The notes beneath the pieces were generated by a model, which was given only the letters and a program-made list of their open reading frames with translations, did no database searches and was not told the origin of the DNA. From assembly GCA_009780375.1 (NCBI GenBank), contig WRAD01000005.1:1-45109 (forward strand): 45,109 nucleotides of DNA. The letters run 5' to 3'. The DNA is from Bacillota bacterium. Its GTDB lineage: Bacteria > Bacillota > Clostridia > Christensenellales > UBA1242. The position numbers and the translations under genes are program-made. This document shows positions 9,537-19,493 of this stretch, in pieces (within the stretch, counting starts at the first letter, position 1; every line of letters starts with the position of its first letter).

Positions 9537-10478
9537 TCAATTTATTACACTTTCTATTATATAAAGCGTCTCTTCATCGGTATGAACCGTACCTATACGC
9601 TTTATCATCACAGAACGCGCATAAAAAAGAAACGATGCAAAAAGCAAAACCGCAAACGCAATAAAAATAACAAGAATCCACATCCATGGCACAGACACAA
9701 ATTGGGATAATGCAATATACCCGGCAACAAGCAACAACCCAAGTGTCAATGCACAAATACTGTAAATTTTTGACGGGGTATGCTCCCGTGCTTTTGACCT
9801 TGGACACTTTGCATGTCCTTGTTCACGATCAAGTTTCTTCGCATCACGCACTTTTTCCCTAATTTCTGTCCTAGTATAACTTGTCGCATAAGAAATTTTC
9901 TTTATCTCAAAACCCACCCAATTATCCATGGTTCGAAGAAACTTGTTTTTATTAGGCAAAGATACAAGTACATCCGCCGCCGCCCTTGAATAAAGCATCA
10001 CATTCGCCTTACCTGTATATTTGCCCTCCACACCAAAAAAGCGTGTTGCAATCCTAACAATTCCATCACTCACCTTGCGTTTTGTATTCTCAAACCCTAT
10101 CCCCTCTCGGTATGCATAGACAATGTTGCTTCCCTCAAAATATTCAACCATAACACGTTCAAAAACACCAACAGGATTAAGTAAATCAACATCAGCAAGA
10201 ATAATAACATCACCACTCGCCGCTTCCATACCCGCTGTAACCGCAGACTCTTTCCCATATCGCGTATCAAGATTAATAATCCGAAGACTCCTATTTAACT
10301 TTCCTTCTTTCCTAAGAATATCAAGACTCTCATCCGTACAACCATCGTTAACCGCAATTATTTCATAACTAGATTCTGTCTCTTTACAAATATGCCTAAG
10401 ATCTGCCTTATATTTTTCCAAAACTTCGGCAAGAATTTCTTGCTCGTTATACACAGGAATCACCAACGAAATTTTCAT
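9537..10478 (-). CDS. family 2 glycosyltransferase with two C-terminal TM helices (GtrB/DPM1-like)
   Basis: ISLVIPVYNEQEILAEVL...IIAVNDGCTDESLDIL...DVIILADVDLLNP, C-terminal hydrophobic pair. Confidence 0.9.
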   Translation of the reverse strand: MKISLVIPVYNEQEILAEVLEKYKADLRHICKETESSYEIIAVNDGCTDESLDILRKEGKLNRSLRIINLDTRYGKESAVTAGMEAASGDVIILADVDLLNPVGVFERVMVEYFEGSNIVYAYREGIGFENTKRKVSDGIVRIATRFFGVEGKYTGKANVMLYSRAAADVLVSLPNKNKFLRTMDNWVGFEIKKISYATSYTRTEIREKVRDAKKLDREQGHAKCPRSKAREHTPSKIYSICALTLGLLLVAGYIALSQFVSVPWMWILVIFIAFAVLLFASFLFYARSVMIKRIGTVHTDEETLYIIESVIN

Positions 10479-10541
10479 ATGCCCCCCAAAGCACTCTTTT
10501 ATTCAATTCTATAATTTTTAAATGCGGTTGGCAAGTGTTTT

Positions 10542-11639
10542 TTACCTCGCTCTCTCAATCAAGTTATGTGCCCCACCTTCTTTTAAAGATGCATCAGACA
10601 CAACCACAAGCCTCGCATCCCTTGTAAACGAAGGCAAATCAAGACTGCCACAATTACACATAGTAGACTTTATCTTCGCAACCGTCACACCAAGCCCATC
10701 CGCAATCTTTCCACCATAAGGAATATACGAATCAACACCCTCCACAAACTTCATCCCACTTGTTCCGCCTGAATCATAACGTTGCCAATTCTGTGCCCGT
10801 GCACTTCCCTCACCCCAATATTCTTTAAACTCTTTTCCATCAACAACAACCTTTTCTGATGCACTCTCTTCATATCTTGCCAAATATCTGCCAAGCATCA
10901 CAAAATCCGCACCCATCGCAAGTGCAATAATAATATCCTTCGCGGTAACAATCCCGCCATCCGAACAAAGTGGAATATAAACACCTGTTTTTGCAAAATA
11001 CTCATCCCTTGCCGCAACAACTTCGATTAATGCACTCGCCTGACCTCTGCCTATTCCCTTTTGTTCGCGTGTTATGCAAATCGAACCTCCACCGATACCA
11101 ACTTTCACAAAATCCGCACCCGCATCGGCAAGATATCTAAACCCTTCCGCTTCGACAACATTACCCGCACCAATCTTTACTTTGTCGCCAAAATTCTTTC
11201 TAACAAACGCAATCACATCGCTCTGCCATTCGGAAAAACCATCCGAACTGTCTATGCACAATACATCAACACCGGCATTAACAAGTGCCCAAATTCTTTG
11301 CTCATAATCTCGCGTATTTACACCGGCACCTACAATCGCCCCTTGCTTTTTAATGCTTGCCACCATCTTCGCCTGGTCTTCAATTGTCTGTGAACAATAT
11401 ATAAACGAAACACCGCCAAGATCTGATAAAGCAACCGCCATTTTCTCACCCGACACACTTTGCATCATTGCCGACACAAAAGGCAAACCAATCTCAATCG
11501 CCGCTTTCTCACCACGCCTAAATTTTACAAGAGGTGTGCTCAAACTCACATTCTGTGGCATACAATCACGCCTTGTTAAATTAGGCATTAACAAAAACTC
11601 CCCCAATGTCCTAGACGGTTCAAAATTATATTTCGCCAT
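10542..11639 (-). CDS. guaB: IMP dehydrogenase, short form without CBS domains
   Basis: Catalytic Cys loop [59 protein letters not shown]; only 365 aa. Confidence 0.85.
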   Translation of the reverse strand: MAKYNFEPSRTLGEFLLMPNLTRRDCMPQNVSLSTPLVKFRRGEKAAIEIGLPFVSAMMQSVSGEKMAVALSDLGGVSFIYCSQTIEDQAKMVASIKKQGAIVGAGVNTRDYEQRIWALVNAGVDVLCIDSSDGFSEWQSDVIAFVRKNFGDKVKIGAGNVVEAEGFRYLADAGADFVKVGIGGGSICITREQKGIGRGQASALIEVVAARDEYFAKTGVYIPLCSDGGIVTAKDIIIALAMGADFVMLGRYLARYEESASEKVVVDGKEFKEYWGEGSARAQNWQRYDSGGTSGMKFVEGVDSYIPYGGKIADGLGVTVAKIKSTMCNCGSLDLPSFTRDARLVVVSDASLKEGGAHNLIERAR

Positions 11640-11753
11640 AATACCTCACTTTATTTACGCAAAAACAGGTGAACAATATGCATAAGTACCAAGCAACGGT
11701 TCAAGTGTTTTTGTATTATCCTTGCTTTCATTTTCTCAAATTACCACATCACA

Positions 11754-13679
11754 TCACTCCCACTCAATCGTCGCCGGTGGCTTTGTGGTAATATCATATA
11801 CAACACGATTAACATGGGCAACTTCGGCGGTAATCCTTGCACTCGCCTTTTCCAAAACCTCAAAAGGTATCCTTGCCCAATCCGCACTTATCCCTTCAAC
11901 ACTGTTCACCGCACGCAACGCAACCGTCCATTCATATGTTCTTGCACCTTCTTTATCCTTACCTGTACTCTTATTGTCGGTCAAAATTGCAAAATATTGC
12001 CAAATTTTTTCCCCAAGCCCCGCCTTTGCAATCTCCTCACGGAAAATATAATCCGCCTCACGCACAATTTCAATCTTATCCCTTGTAACCTCACCAATAA
12101 CACGTATCGAGAGTGCCGGACCTGGAAACGGTTGTTTAACAACAATCTCTCTTGGCAACCCAAGTTCCATTCCAACCTTTCGCACCTCATCCTTATAAAG
12201 ACTTCTAAGTGGCTCTATAATCTCTTTAAACTCCATAACATCAGGCAATCCACCTACATTATGATGACTTTTGATAAGTTTCGCCCCAATACCACTCTCA
12301 ACAACATCTGATTGTATCGTACCCTGAGCCAAGAAATCAACCGCACCAACCGCCTTTGCATAATCCTCAAACACACGAATAAACTCATCTCCAATCGCTT
12401 TCCTCTTTTGTTCCGGATCTGTTATACCCTTTAATCTGTTAAAAAATCGATCTTGTGCATTTATCATCGTTAAATTCATACCAAGCTCGCTCTTAAACAC
12501 ACGCATAACATCCTCTGGCTCCCCTTTTCGCAAAATGCCATTGTTAACAAAAACACAATGCAAACTCTCTGGCGCCGCCTTATGCAAGAGTGCCGCGGTA
12601 ACCGCACTGTCCACTCCTCCGGACAATGCACACACCACCCGTTTTCCCCTAAGCTGTTCTCGCAAACCTGCCACCTTTTCTTCGATGAACGCTCTAATGT
12701 CTGTTTTCATTGATACTACCTCCCTCCACATTGAATTGATTGTTTTAATATACTCTCGCTTTTTAATTTCGTCAAGAAAACTTGCCTTAAAAGCATTAGT
12801 AACAATTGTATAAAGATGATTAAACTCATACCCCATAACACTATAGAGTTTCCAATATTCCTTTAACAAAGAAGTATTAAATATCGTCGGATCATCTGTA
12901 TTAAGCGTAATCAACGCACCAGAATTCCAATACTTGATAATCGGATGCTGGGCAAGATTCTTAACATATCGCCCGGTAACCAAATTACTCGTCGGTGCAA
13001 TCTCAAGTGGAATCCTCTTTCTAACCAATAATTCAAGTGTCCTTTGATCATACGCCCCACTTGTTCCATGTCCTACACGCTCGGCTCCAAGTAATTCCAC
13101 CGCATCCCAAACCGATTGATGCGTATCATCCTCACCCGCATGTGCAACCGTCCGCAAACCCGCCTTTCTTGCCCTTTCAAACATATTGACAAAAAGTCTT
13201 GTCTCATGCAACTTCTCATCCCCACCAAGTCCAATTCCAATAATCTCTTTACTTCGATGTTCAAGTACATGATCTAAAATCATCTCGGCATGTTCAACTC
13301 CATTTGTCCTAGAAATGTCTACGATCAATTTAATATCTATGCCTTCATTTGCTCTGATATCTCGAACTCTTCTTTTAAGAAGTGACACAATACTTTTATA
13401 AGTCATCCCACGTTCAAGTGCAATCCGAATTGAAAAAAACACCTCCGCATATACAATCCCATTCTTTTTCAAGTATCCAAGTAATTTATCAACCGCAATA
13501 TTCCAATCCTCAACTTTAACAAGACTCGCACAACCCGCCCTAAAGGCCTCAAGCATTTCGGTAAGACTCTTCGCAGGCAACCCAGGTGCTGCAAAAAAAT
13601 CCTCCAAATGTATATGTATCTCCGCCTTAGGTATCTTTCTTATAACTTCGTAAAATCTATCTTTGTCTACCATAAACAA
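11754..13679 (-). CDS. fusion: adenosine/aminohydrolase deaminase domain (N-term ~323 aa) + GMP synthase ATP-PPase/dimerisation domains (C-term ~318 aa), no glutaminase domain
   Basis: N-term [39 protein letters not shown] (ADA family); C-term [66 protein letters not shown] (GuaA). Single open frame. Confidence 0.9.
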   Translation of the reverse strand: MFMVDKDRFYEVIRKIPKAEIHIHLEDFFAAPGLPAKSLTEMLEAFRAGCASLVKVEDWNIAVDKLLGYLKKNGIVYAEVFFSIRIALERGMTYKSIVSLLKRRVRDIRANEGIDIKLIVDISRTNGVEHAEMILDHVLEHRSKEIIGIGLGGDEKLHETRLFVNMFERARKAGLRTVAHAGEDDTHQSVWDAVELLGAERVGHGTSGAYDQRTLELLVRKRIPLEIAPTSNLVTGRYVKNLAQHPIIKYWNSGALITLNTDDPTIFNTSLLKEYWKLYSVMGYEFNHLYTIVTNAFKASFLDEIKKREYIKTINSMWREVVSMKTDIRAFIEEKVAGLREQLRGKRVVCALSGGVDSAVTAALLHKAAPESLHCVFVNNGILRKGEPEDVMRVFKSELGMNLTMINAQDRFFNRLKGITDPEQKRKAIGDEFIRVFEDYAKAVGAVDFLAQGTIQSDVVESGIGAKLIKSHHNVGGLPDVMEFKEIIEPLRSLYKDEVRKVGMELGLPREIVVKQPFPGPALSIRVIGEVTRDKIEIVREADYIFREEIAKAGLGEKIWQYFAILTDNKSTGKDKEGARTYEWTVALRAVNSVEGISADWARIPFEVLEKASARITAEVAHVNRVVYDITTKPPATIEWE

Positions 13680-13798
13680 TTCTACACATACAATACCAAC
13701 CTGTCAACTGTATTCTTACAAATTTTGTCGAAAACCCCTTCACCATTCTGCAATTTTTTTTACACTCTCTCATACACTGACAAGAGAGGGAAAATACA

Positions 13799-14359
13799 AT
13801 GCACAACACAATCATACGCAAAAGCTTCTTGGGTTCAAATACCCCAAACGGTTTTGTTGGTTTTTTCGACAAACTTGTTGATAATTATCCACTTGAAAAA
13901 GTTTATATACTCAAAGGCGGAAGTGGCGTCGGCAAATCAACATTCATAAAAAAATTCACAAAATCTATCATAGAAAATCATCCAAAAACATCATTTACAA
14001 TTGACTACTTCATGTGTTCCGCCGACCCAGATTCCTACGACGGTGTAATAATCCATGAACTTGGACTTGCAATAATTGACGGAACGTCACCCCACATCGT
14101 TGACCCAAAATTCCCAGGTCTCGTCGAAGAAATCATAGACCTTGCAAAATTTCTCGACACTAAAAAAATTAACATCACTAAACAAGAACTTGCAACAAAA
14201 ATGCAAAAACGTCGCGAACACTTTGATCGTGCATTCGCCGAACTAAATGCCGCACGCACTCTTCATCTTGATGTTGAAAACATCTTTTCAAATGCAATGA
14301 ACTTCGACGGCGTCAACCAATTACTCGAAACCCTCATCAAAAAACACACCCTACTATAA
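13799..14359 (+). CDS. P-loop ATPase, single-domain relative of a two-P-loop family (PRK06851-like N-terminal half)
   Basis: ILKGGSGVGKSTFIKKF Walker A, CSADPDSYDGVIIHELGLAIIDGTSPHIVDPKFPG; RBS agaggga. Confidence 0.7.
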   Translation: MHNTIIRKSFLGSNTPNGFVGFFDKLVDNYPLEKVYILKGGSGVGKSTFIKKFTKSIIENHPKTSFTIDYFMCSADPDSYDGVIIHELGLAIIDGTSPHIVDPKFPGLVEEIIDLAKFLDTKKINITKQELATKMQKRREHFDRAFAELNAARTLHLDVENIFSNAMNFDGVNQLLETLIKKHTLL

Positions 14360-14390
14360 AAAGCTCCCTATAATTCCTAGAGCACGAAAC

Positions 14391-14422
14391 AAAAACCAAG
14401 TCCATCAAGAACTTGGTTTTTT
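14391..14422 (+). terminator. intrinsic terminator
   Basis: AACCAAGtccatcaagaaCTTGGTTTTTTA. Confidence 0.75.
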
Positions 14423-14438
14423 AATGAACTTAGTATAC

Positions 14439-14822
14439 TTACTTAGAATACATGAATTCAAGATCATTGCAAAGGCTAATTGTAATAAAAATTATTATTA
14501 CAGATGCATTAACAACTCTGTTATTCAATGCTTCTTGGTAAATGTCAACAACCTTTGACCAATTTAAAGATGGGTTTTTAAACGGACCATCTTTATAGTA
14601 CTTGTTGACCGCTTTGAACAGTTTTGGCAAAAGTTGATTCTCACCTCGAAGATTTTGTTGCTCAATTGCGATTATTATGCTAATTGCACATTGGCAAACA
14701 TAATAACTACTCTCCATCGAAGCCGCTTCATAGATAACTCCAAGTCTATCTCCACGCACTTTTTCTGGACCACACATTGCCTCAACAATTTCAGGGACAA
14801 GGGCTCTCTTTTTCTCCAACAT
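14439..14822 (-). CDS. hypothetical protein
   Basis: ORF; ATG at 14822 preceded by aaaggtgg RBS; no recognised motif. Confidence 0.5.
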   Translation of the reverse strand: MLEKKRALVPEIVEAMCGPEKVRGDRLGVIYEAASMESSYYVCQCAISIIIAIEQQNLRGENQLLPKLFKAVNKYYKDGPFKNPSLNWSKVVDIYQEALNNRVVNASVIIIFITISLCNDLEFMYSK

Positions 14823-14970
14823 CTTGCATCCACCTTTCTGTGCCTGTATCAATGACAGGACTTTTTAATTGTTTAATTCCTTATATTACTCAGGTTTTGA
14901 ACATTTTTATTATAGCAAATTTCTTCCCACTTGTCAACACCCAATTTCACAAAAAAACAGCGATTTATGC

Positions 14971-14999
14971 TTGACAACACAAAAGCAACAATATATAAT
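14971..14999 (+). promoter_or_regulatory. consensus sigma-A promoter for tRNA-Gly/yraN
   Basis: TTGACA (14971-14976), 17-nt spacer, TATAAT (14994-14999). Confidence 0.9.
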
Positions 15000-15017
15000 G
15001 TATCAACATTTTGTTAT

Positions 15018-15092
<75 letters not shown>

Positions 15093-15093
15093 A

Positions 15094-15471
15094 GTGATTA
15101 AAACCTTTAACAAAATAACTGGAAACCAAGGCGAAGCAATCGCAATTTCTTATCTTGAAAAAAACCGCTTTCAAATCATTGAAACAAATTTCAAATTAAA
15201 GTTCGGAGAAATTGATATAATCGCAATAAAACCTAACAAGCAAAATGAAACGGTCTATCACTTTGTCGAGGTAAAATACAGAAAATCCGACAAATTCGGA
15301 ACAGGTCTCGATGCCGTCACATCCACAAAACAACGAACAATACATCGTGTCGCAACCGCATATCTCTTAAATAAAAATCTCTACAACAAAGTTAATACAA
15401 GTTTCGACGTCATCGCAATCATGGGACAAACAAATGATTATACAATCGATCACCTTGAAGGTTGTTTTTAG
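15094..15471 (+). CDS. yraN: YraN/UPF0102 family protein (endonuclease-like fold)
   Basis: GNQGEAIAISYLEKNRFQIIETNFKLKFGEIDIIA...VYHFVEVKYRKSDKFG; GTG start 1 nt after the tRNA CCA. Confidence 0.85.
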   Translation: MIKTFNKITGNQGEAIAISYLEKNRFQIIETNFKLKFGEIDIIAIKPNKQNETVYHFVEVKYRKSDKFGTGLDAVTSTKQRTIHRVATAYLLNKNLYNKVNTSFDVIAIMGQTNDYTIDHLEGCF

Positions 15472-15507
15472 GTTTGAAATTATCAATTTGTCTCATATAC
15501 TGTACTT

Positions 15508-16755
15508 ATGAATGTTGTACAAAAGCAAGAACGAAAGAATGCAATAGGAAACTTTGCAATGAGTTCTTTCTGGGCTATCTCAACATTGTTTGTAAATACA
15601 TTTTTGGTCGCCCAAATTTTTATACTGTCCAACCAAAACATCACATTAACCGCAGGATTTATGCTTGTAAAATACACCCTGCTCTTTGCATTTAACGTAA
15701 TTACATCCATTTTAATGGCAAAAGGTGTATCCGCAATATGGATTTCTCGTGTATCTGCAATCGGTGCATTTGTTTTCATTATCGTAATATCTGCCATGCC
15801 CGATATATTAATAACACACACAATCCTACTGGGTGCGGCTTGGGGCATTATATCTGGATTATACTGGGGTCCATCAACTTATCTGGTCGTCAAAATCTAT
15901 AAACGTGAACACACCAAAACTTTTTTCACAATTAAACAACTGACAATACTCGGCATCCAAGTAATCTTTCCATTCACATTCGGTGCACTTATCGATTTTG
16001 GAAGTATGGTCATAACAAGTATTCTCGTAGGAATCATCGTCGCCCTGCAACTTTTAACAAGTTTCATGATAAAAATAGACCAAGGCGACAAACGCAAACT
16101 GCAAATGCTGGGATTTTTTCGTGCCGCAAAAAAGAAAAAGTTCCTCAAACCAATTATCTCTTACAACGGACTCACCGTTCTAAGCGGTATCAACAGCACC
16201 ATTGCCCTCGCAATCGTCATGGTAATAATATTGTCAATGGGCACGCATTTCAGCCTCGGTGCAATAACCTCAATAATAAGTGTCGTCGGAATGATCATTG
16301 TTGCTTCATATAAACTAATCAAAGAAAAACGTCTGCGTATTGCAATATTCATGGTTGCTGCAATTATTCCTTTCCTTGGATCACTCTCACTTATGATATC
16401 GTTCGGTGCAATCTCAATTATCATTTTTAATTTCGCAAGTGCATTTAAACGAATTATGTTTCTCGAAAAAAACACAGAAACACATAACTTGCCCAAATAT
16501 TGGGGCGACCAGGAATTCATACTTGAAAGTAACCTGCTGATCAAATTCGCAATTTATGTGGGACGGGCAATCACATTCGGATTACTTATACTTGTTGGCA
16601 CTTTTTCAAATCCAGAATATTGGCTTATCATATTAATTAATCTTATGCTCTTCGCATTTGCATTCCAGGCAATGTGGTTCTATGAATGGAAACTTAAATA
16701 TAAACCAAAACATGATCAACAAGTTGGAAATACAACCATCACTTCAACAACTTAA
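15508..16755 (+). CDS. polytopic membrane transporter, MFS-like
   Basis: About 12 predicted hydrophobic helices over 415 aa. Confidence 0.7.
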   Translation: MNVVQKQERKNAIGNFAMSSFWAISTLFVNTFLVAQIFILSNQNITLTAGFMLVKYTLLFAFNVITSILMAKGVSAIWISRVSAIGAFVFIIVISAMPDILITHTILLGAAWGIISGLYWGPSTYLVVKIYKREHTKTFFTIKQLTILGIQVIFPFTFGALIDFGSMVITSILVGIIVALQLLTSFMIKIDQGDKRKLQMLGFFRAAKKKKFLKPIISYNGLTVLSGINSTIALAIVMVIILSMGTHFSLGAITSIISVVGMIIVASYKLIKEKRLRIAIFMVAAIIPFLGSLSLMISFGAISIIIFNFASAFKRIMFLEKNTETHNLPKYWGDQEFILESNLLIKFAIYVGRAITFGLLILVGTFSNPEYWLIILINLMLFAFAFQAMWFYEWKLKYKPKHDQQVGNTTITSTT

Positions 16756-17893
16756 CATTTCGCACCAATTTTGTACCACGCTTCTTAATATCTCCAAGTA
16801 ACTGTTTCAAAAGTGCCTTTGGCTTTAATACAAAGTCCTTTTCACTCAATCTCCCCAAATCAACCCACATCGGATCATATGTACCCCGTGGCTTTCCATC
16901 TCTTCCAATACTTTGTGGTATTCCTGGTTGATACTCCTCACTCGTTTCATCTTTAAAAACTTCACCACTTACATATTCACACAAAACAAAAGCATGCATT
17001 TTCTTATTAAACACCTGCTTGTACAAAGTTCTAATCGCCCTCGCCTCAAGCCCAGACTCTTCACGCACCTCACGCACAACCGCCTGTTTCACCGATTCCC
17101 CCTCATCTAAATGCCCACCTGCTGTCACAAAATACTCTCGCCCTTTATTTATATGAGGCTTCGTTCGTCTCATAAGCAAAATCTGCTGCTTTGCCCCACC
17201 CCCTTCAACATCTGGAATCCTAATCTCACGAAACATTATCGCCCGTGCTGTATCAACCTTACGTTGCTCCCACCTCTTCCTCTTTTCCTTAACTTCAAAA
17301 CCCTCAAGCATTTGTGTCATAACATCCGACACCTTATTTGAAAACTCGGTCAACTCATCTTTGCCAATCTTCCTGTCCTGATATTCTTCTACCGAAATTG
17401 GCTCGCCAAACTTAATTCGTGAAAGTCTAAATATCCTCGGTGCACGATTTATAACACACGGTAAAACCGGAACACCTGCCTTAATTGCAATCATACTCGC
17501 CCCATTCCGAAGTGCCAACGCATCCCCAGGATCAGAAACCCGTGTCCCCTCCGGATACACAAGCAAGGCCCGCCGCTTTTTCAAAACCCTTAACGATGTC
17601 TTCACCGCAGACAACCCAACACCAACCGGAAAAACACCTGCACGTCGTAATATCCATCCTACCAAAGGAATCTTGAACAAGTAATCTTTCCCAATCGCCC
17701 CAAAAGACCTATGTACACGAAAAAACATTGCCGCTGGATCTTTCATGCTTTTATGATTACTTACAATAACAACTGGCTTGCCCTTAAACTGTCTCAAATA
17801 TTTTCGCCCACTCACACTTGTCCAAAATAAAAGCGTAAATGGTACAAACCCAATAATCTTAAAAAGAAATCTTAACATATCCCTATTATACAA
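16739..17893 (-). CDS. fusion: PlsC-like 1-acylglycerol-3-phosphate acyltransferase + NUDIX hydrolase
   Basis: NHKSMKDPAA (NHx4D), YPEGTR; then GGHLDEGESVKQAVVREVREESGL (Nudix box Gx5Ex7REVxEExGL). Confidence 0.88.
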   Translation of the reverse strand: MYNRDMLRFLFKIIGFVPFTLLFWTSVSGRKYLRQFKGKPVVIVSNHKSMKDPAAMFFRVHRSFGAIGKDYLFKIPLVGWILRRAGVFPVGVGLSAVKTSLRVLKKRRALLVYPEGTRVSDPGDALALRNGASMIAIKAGVPVLPCVINRAPRIFRLSRIKFGEPISVEEYQDRKIGKDELTEFSNKVSDVMTQMLEGFEVKEKRKRWEQRKVDTARAIMFREIRIPDVEGGGAKQQILLMRRTKPHINKGREYFVTAGGHLDEGESVKQAVVREVREESGLEARAIRTLYKQVFNKKMHAFVLCEYVSGEVFKDETSEEYQPGIPQSIGRDGKPRGTYDPMWVDLGRLSEKDFVLKPKALLKQLLGDIKKRGTKLVRNVKLLK

Positions 17894-17924
17894 CGATTTG
17901 CATGCACATTTTCAATAAAATTAC

Positions 17925-18617
17925 CTAACCTTCCCTACACAACTTTTTTACAATAATTGCTTCCATTTTCTTAACAACTTGATAAGGACTTAATCTCGTC
18001 GCATCAACAACCACCGCACCCTTAACAATCCGAAGTGGACTTATCTCACGCGTCTTATCCGCATAATCTCGCTTCTCAATCATCGTACGCACCTGTTCAA
18101 GTGTCGCCTCTGAATTATTCTCCCTAACCATCCCCAATCGCCATTTTGCCCTAACCTTTGCACTCGCGGTAAGATAAAATTTAAACTTTGCACCCGGAAA
18201 CACAACATGAGTAATATCACGCCCAATACATATAAGCGTCTCCGCCTCTGCGGTTTTATGTTGTATCTCTCTAACCTTCACACGCACCTCAGGCACACTA
18301 GCCACTTTAAACACATACTCACACACGTCTAAATCATGCAAACTATCGGTAATATCTTCCTCACCTAAAAAAATAAGGGTGGCACCTGTTTGGCACCTAA
18401 CCCTTAAATCCATTTTGCAAAGTGCATCCGCAACCGCATCACCCGAACCCAAATCAACATTCTCTCTCATAAACCAAACTGTAATCCCTCGATATAACGA
18501 CCCAGTATCAAGAAACAAAAATCCAAACTTTCGGGCAAGTCGCTTCGCCGCCGTATTCTTCCCACTCGATGCCGTACCATCAATCGCAATCTGAAAAATC
18601 TCTTTATCCACTTTCAT
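17925..18617 (-). CDS. cytidylate kinase-like protein, paralog 1
   Basis: IAIDGTASSGKNTAAKRLARKFGFLFLDTGSLYRG...GRDITHVVFPGAKFKFYLTAS...RDYADKTREISPL. Confidence 0.85.
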   Translation of the reverse strand: MKVDKEIFQIAIDGTASSGKNTAAKRLARKFGFLFLDTGSLYRGITVWFMRENVDLGSGDAVADALCKMDLRVRCQTGATLIFLGEEDITDSLHDLDVCEYVFKVASVPEVRVKVREIQHKTAEAETLICIGRDITHVVFPGAKFKFYLTASAKVRAKWRLGMVRENNSEATLEQVRTMIEKRDYADKTREISPLRIVKGAVVVDATRLSPYQVVKKMEAIIVKKLCREG

Positions 18618-18697
18618 CCCAGTGTTAATATATCACAACTTTAACCAATTTGCGAAAAGTAAATTTCTATAACAAAAACAGTTTTTTACAACCCAGA

Positions 18698-19372
18698 TTA
18701 TTTTTCCATATGACAAAGCATTCTATCAACCGTCTCCTCAATTGACAAACCATCTCCATCAATTAAAATCGCATCTTCAACTTGTTTTAATCCACCCTCT
18801 GTATAATCTCTCCTGTCCCGCTCTTCAATTTGTCGTCTCAATTCATTGGCATCTACATTCTCACCTCTCGCCTGCAAATCACGCATTCGCCTTCTAACTC
18901 TCTCATCAACACTTGCCGTCAAAAAGAATTTATATCTCGCATTAGGCAACACCACACTTGCAATGTCTCGCCCTTCAACAACAAAACTTTGCCCTTTTGC
19001 AATCTCTTGCATCTTTGCCACCAAAAATTTACGCACATCTTTATAACTCGCAACTTTTCCCGCTATTATACTCGCTTCATTCTCACGAATCATTTCGGTA
19101 TAATCAACACCATTCACAAAAATATGCGTCTTATCTTCCTTAACAAAAACTTCCATCATCATATCACCCAAAGACCCGACAACCGCATCCTCATTCATAT
19201 AATCAATTCCCCGCATCCGCACAAAAACGCCAACCGCCCGATACATCACACCTGTATCAAAAAAAGGCATGCCCATACGCCTTGCAATCTCTCTTGAAAC
19301 AACACCTTTACCACTCGCAACCGGTCCATCAATAGCTACATGAACTTTTTCCATCATCTCACTATAACACAC
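18698..19372 (-). CDS. cytidylate kinase-like protein, paralog 2
   Basis: VAIDGPVASGKGVVSREIARRMGMPFFDTGVMYRAVG...EGRDIASVVLPNARYKFFLTAS. Confidence 0.85.
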   Translation of the reverse strand: MCYSEMMEKVHVAIDGPVASGKGVVSREIARRMGMPFFDTGVMYRAVGVFVRMRGIDYMNEDAVVGSLGDMMMEVFVKEDKTHIFVNGVDYTEMIRENEASIIAGKVASYKDVRKFLVAKMQEIAKGQSFVVEGRDIASVVLPNARYKFFLTASVDERVRRRMRDLQARGENVDANELRRQIEERDRRDYTEGGLKQVEDAILIDGDGLSIEETVDRMLCHMEK

Positions 19373-19493
19373 TATTCATCCCCAAGCCCCAACAAATAAT
19401 CTGCACTACATCCAAAAAACTCTGCCAAAATATTAGAACAAACTTTCATATACCAATCTTCCCAACCATTAACTTTTATGCTATAATAATCGC

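Noticed and set aside
11754-13679. ADA-GuaA frame as an assembly frameshift artefact
   Set aside because: The two domains are in the same frame with no stop or homopolymer at the junction; an artefact would have required a base substitution removing a stop, so it is kept as a finding with a resequencing check.
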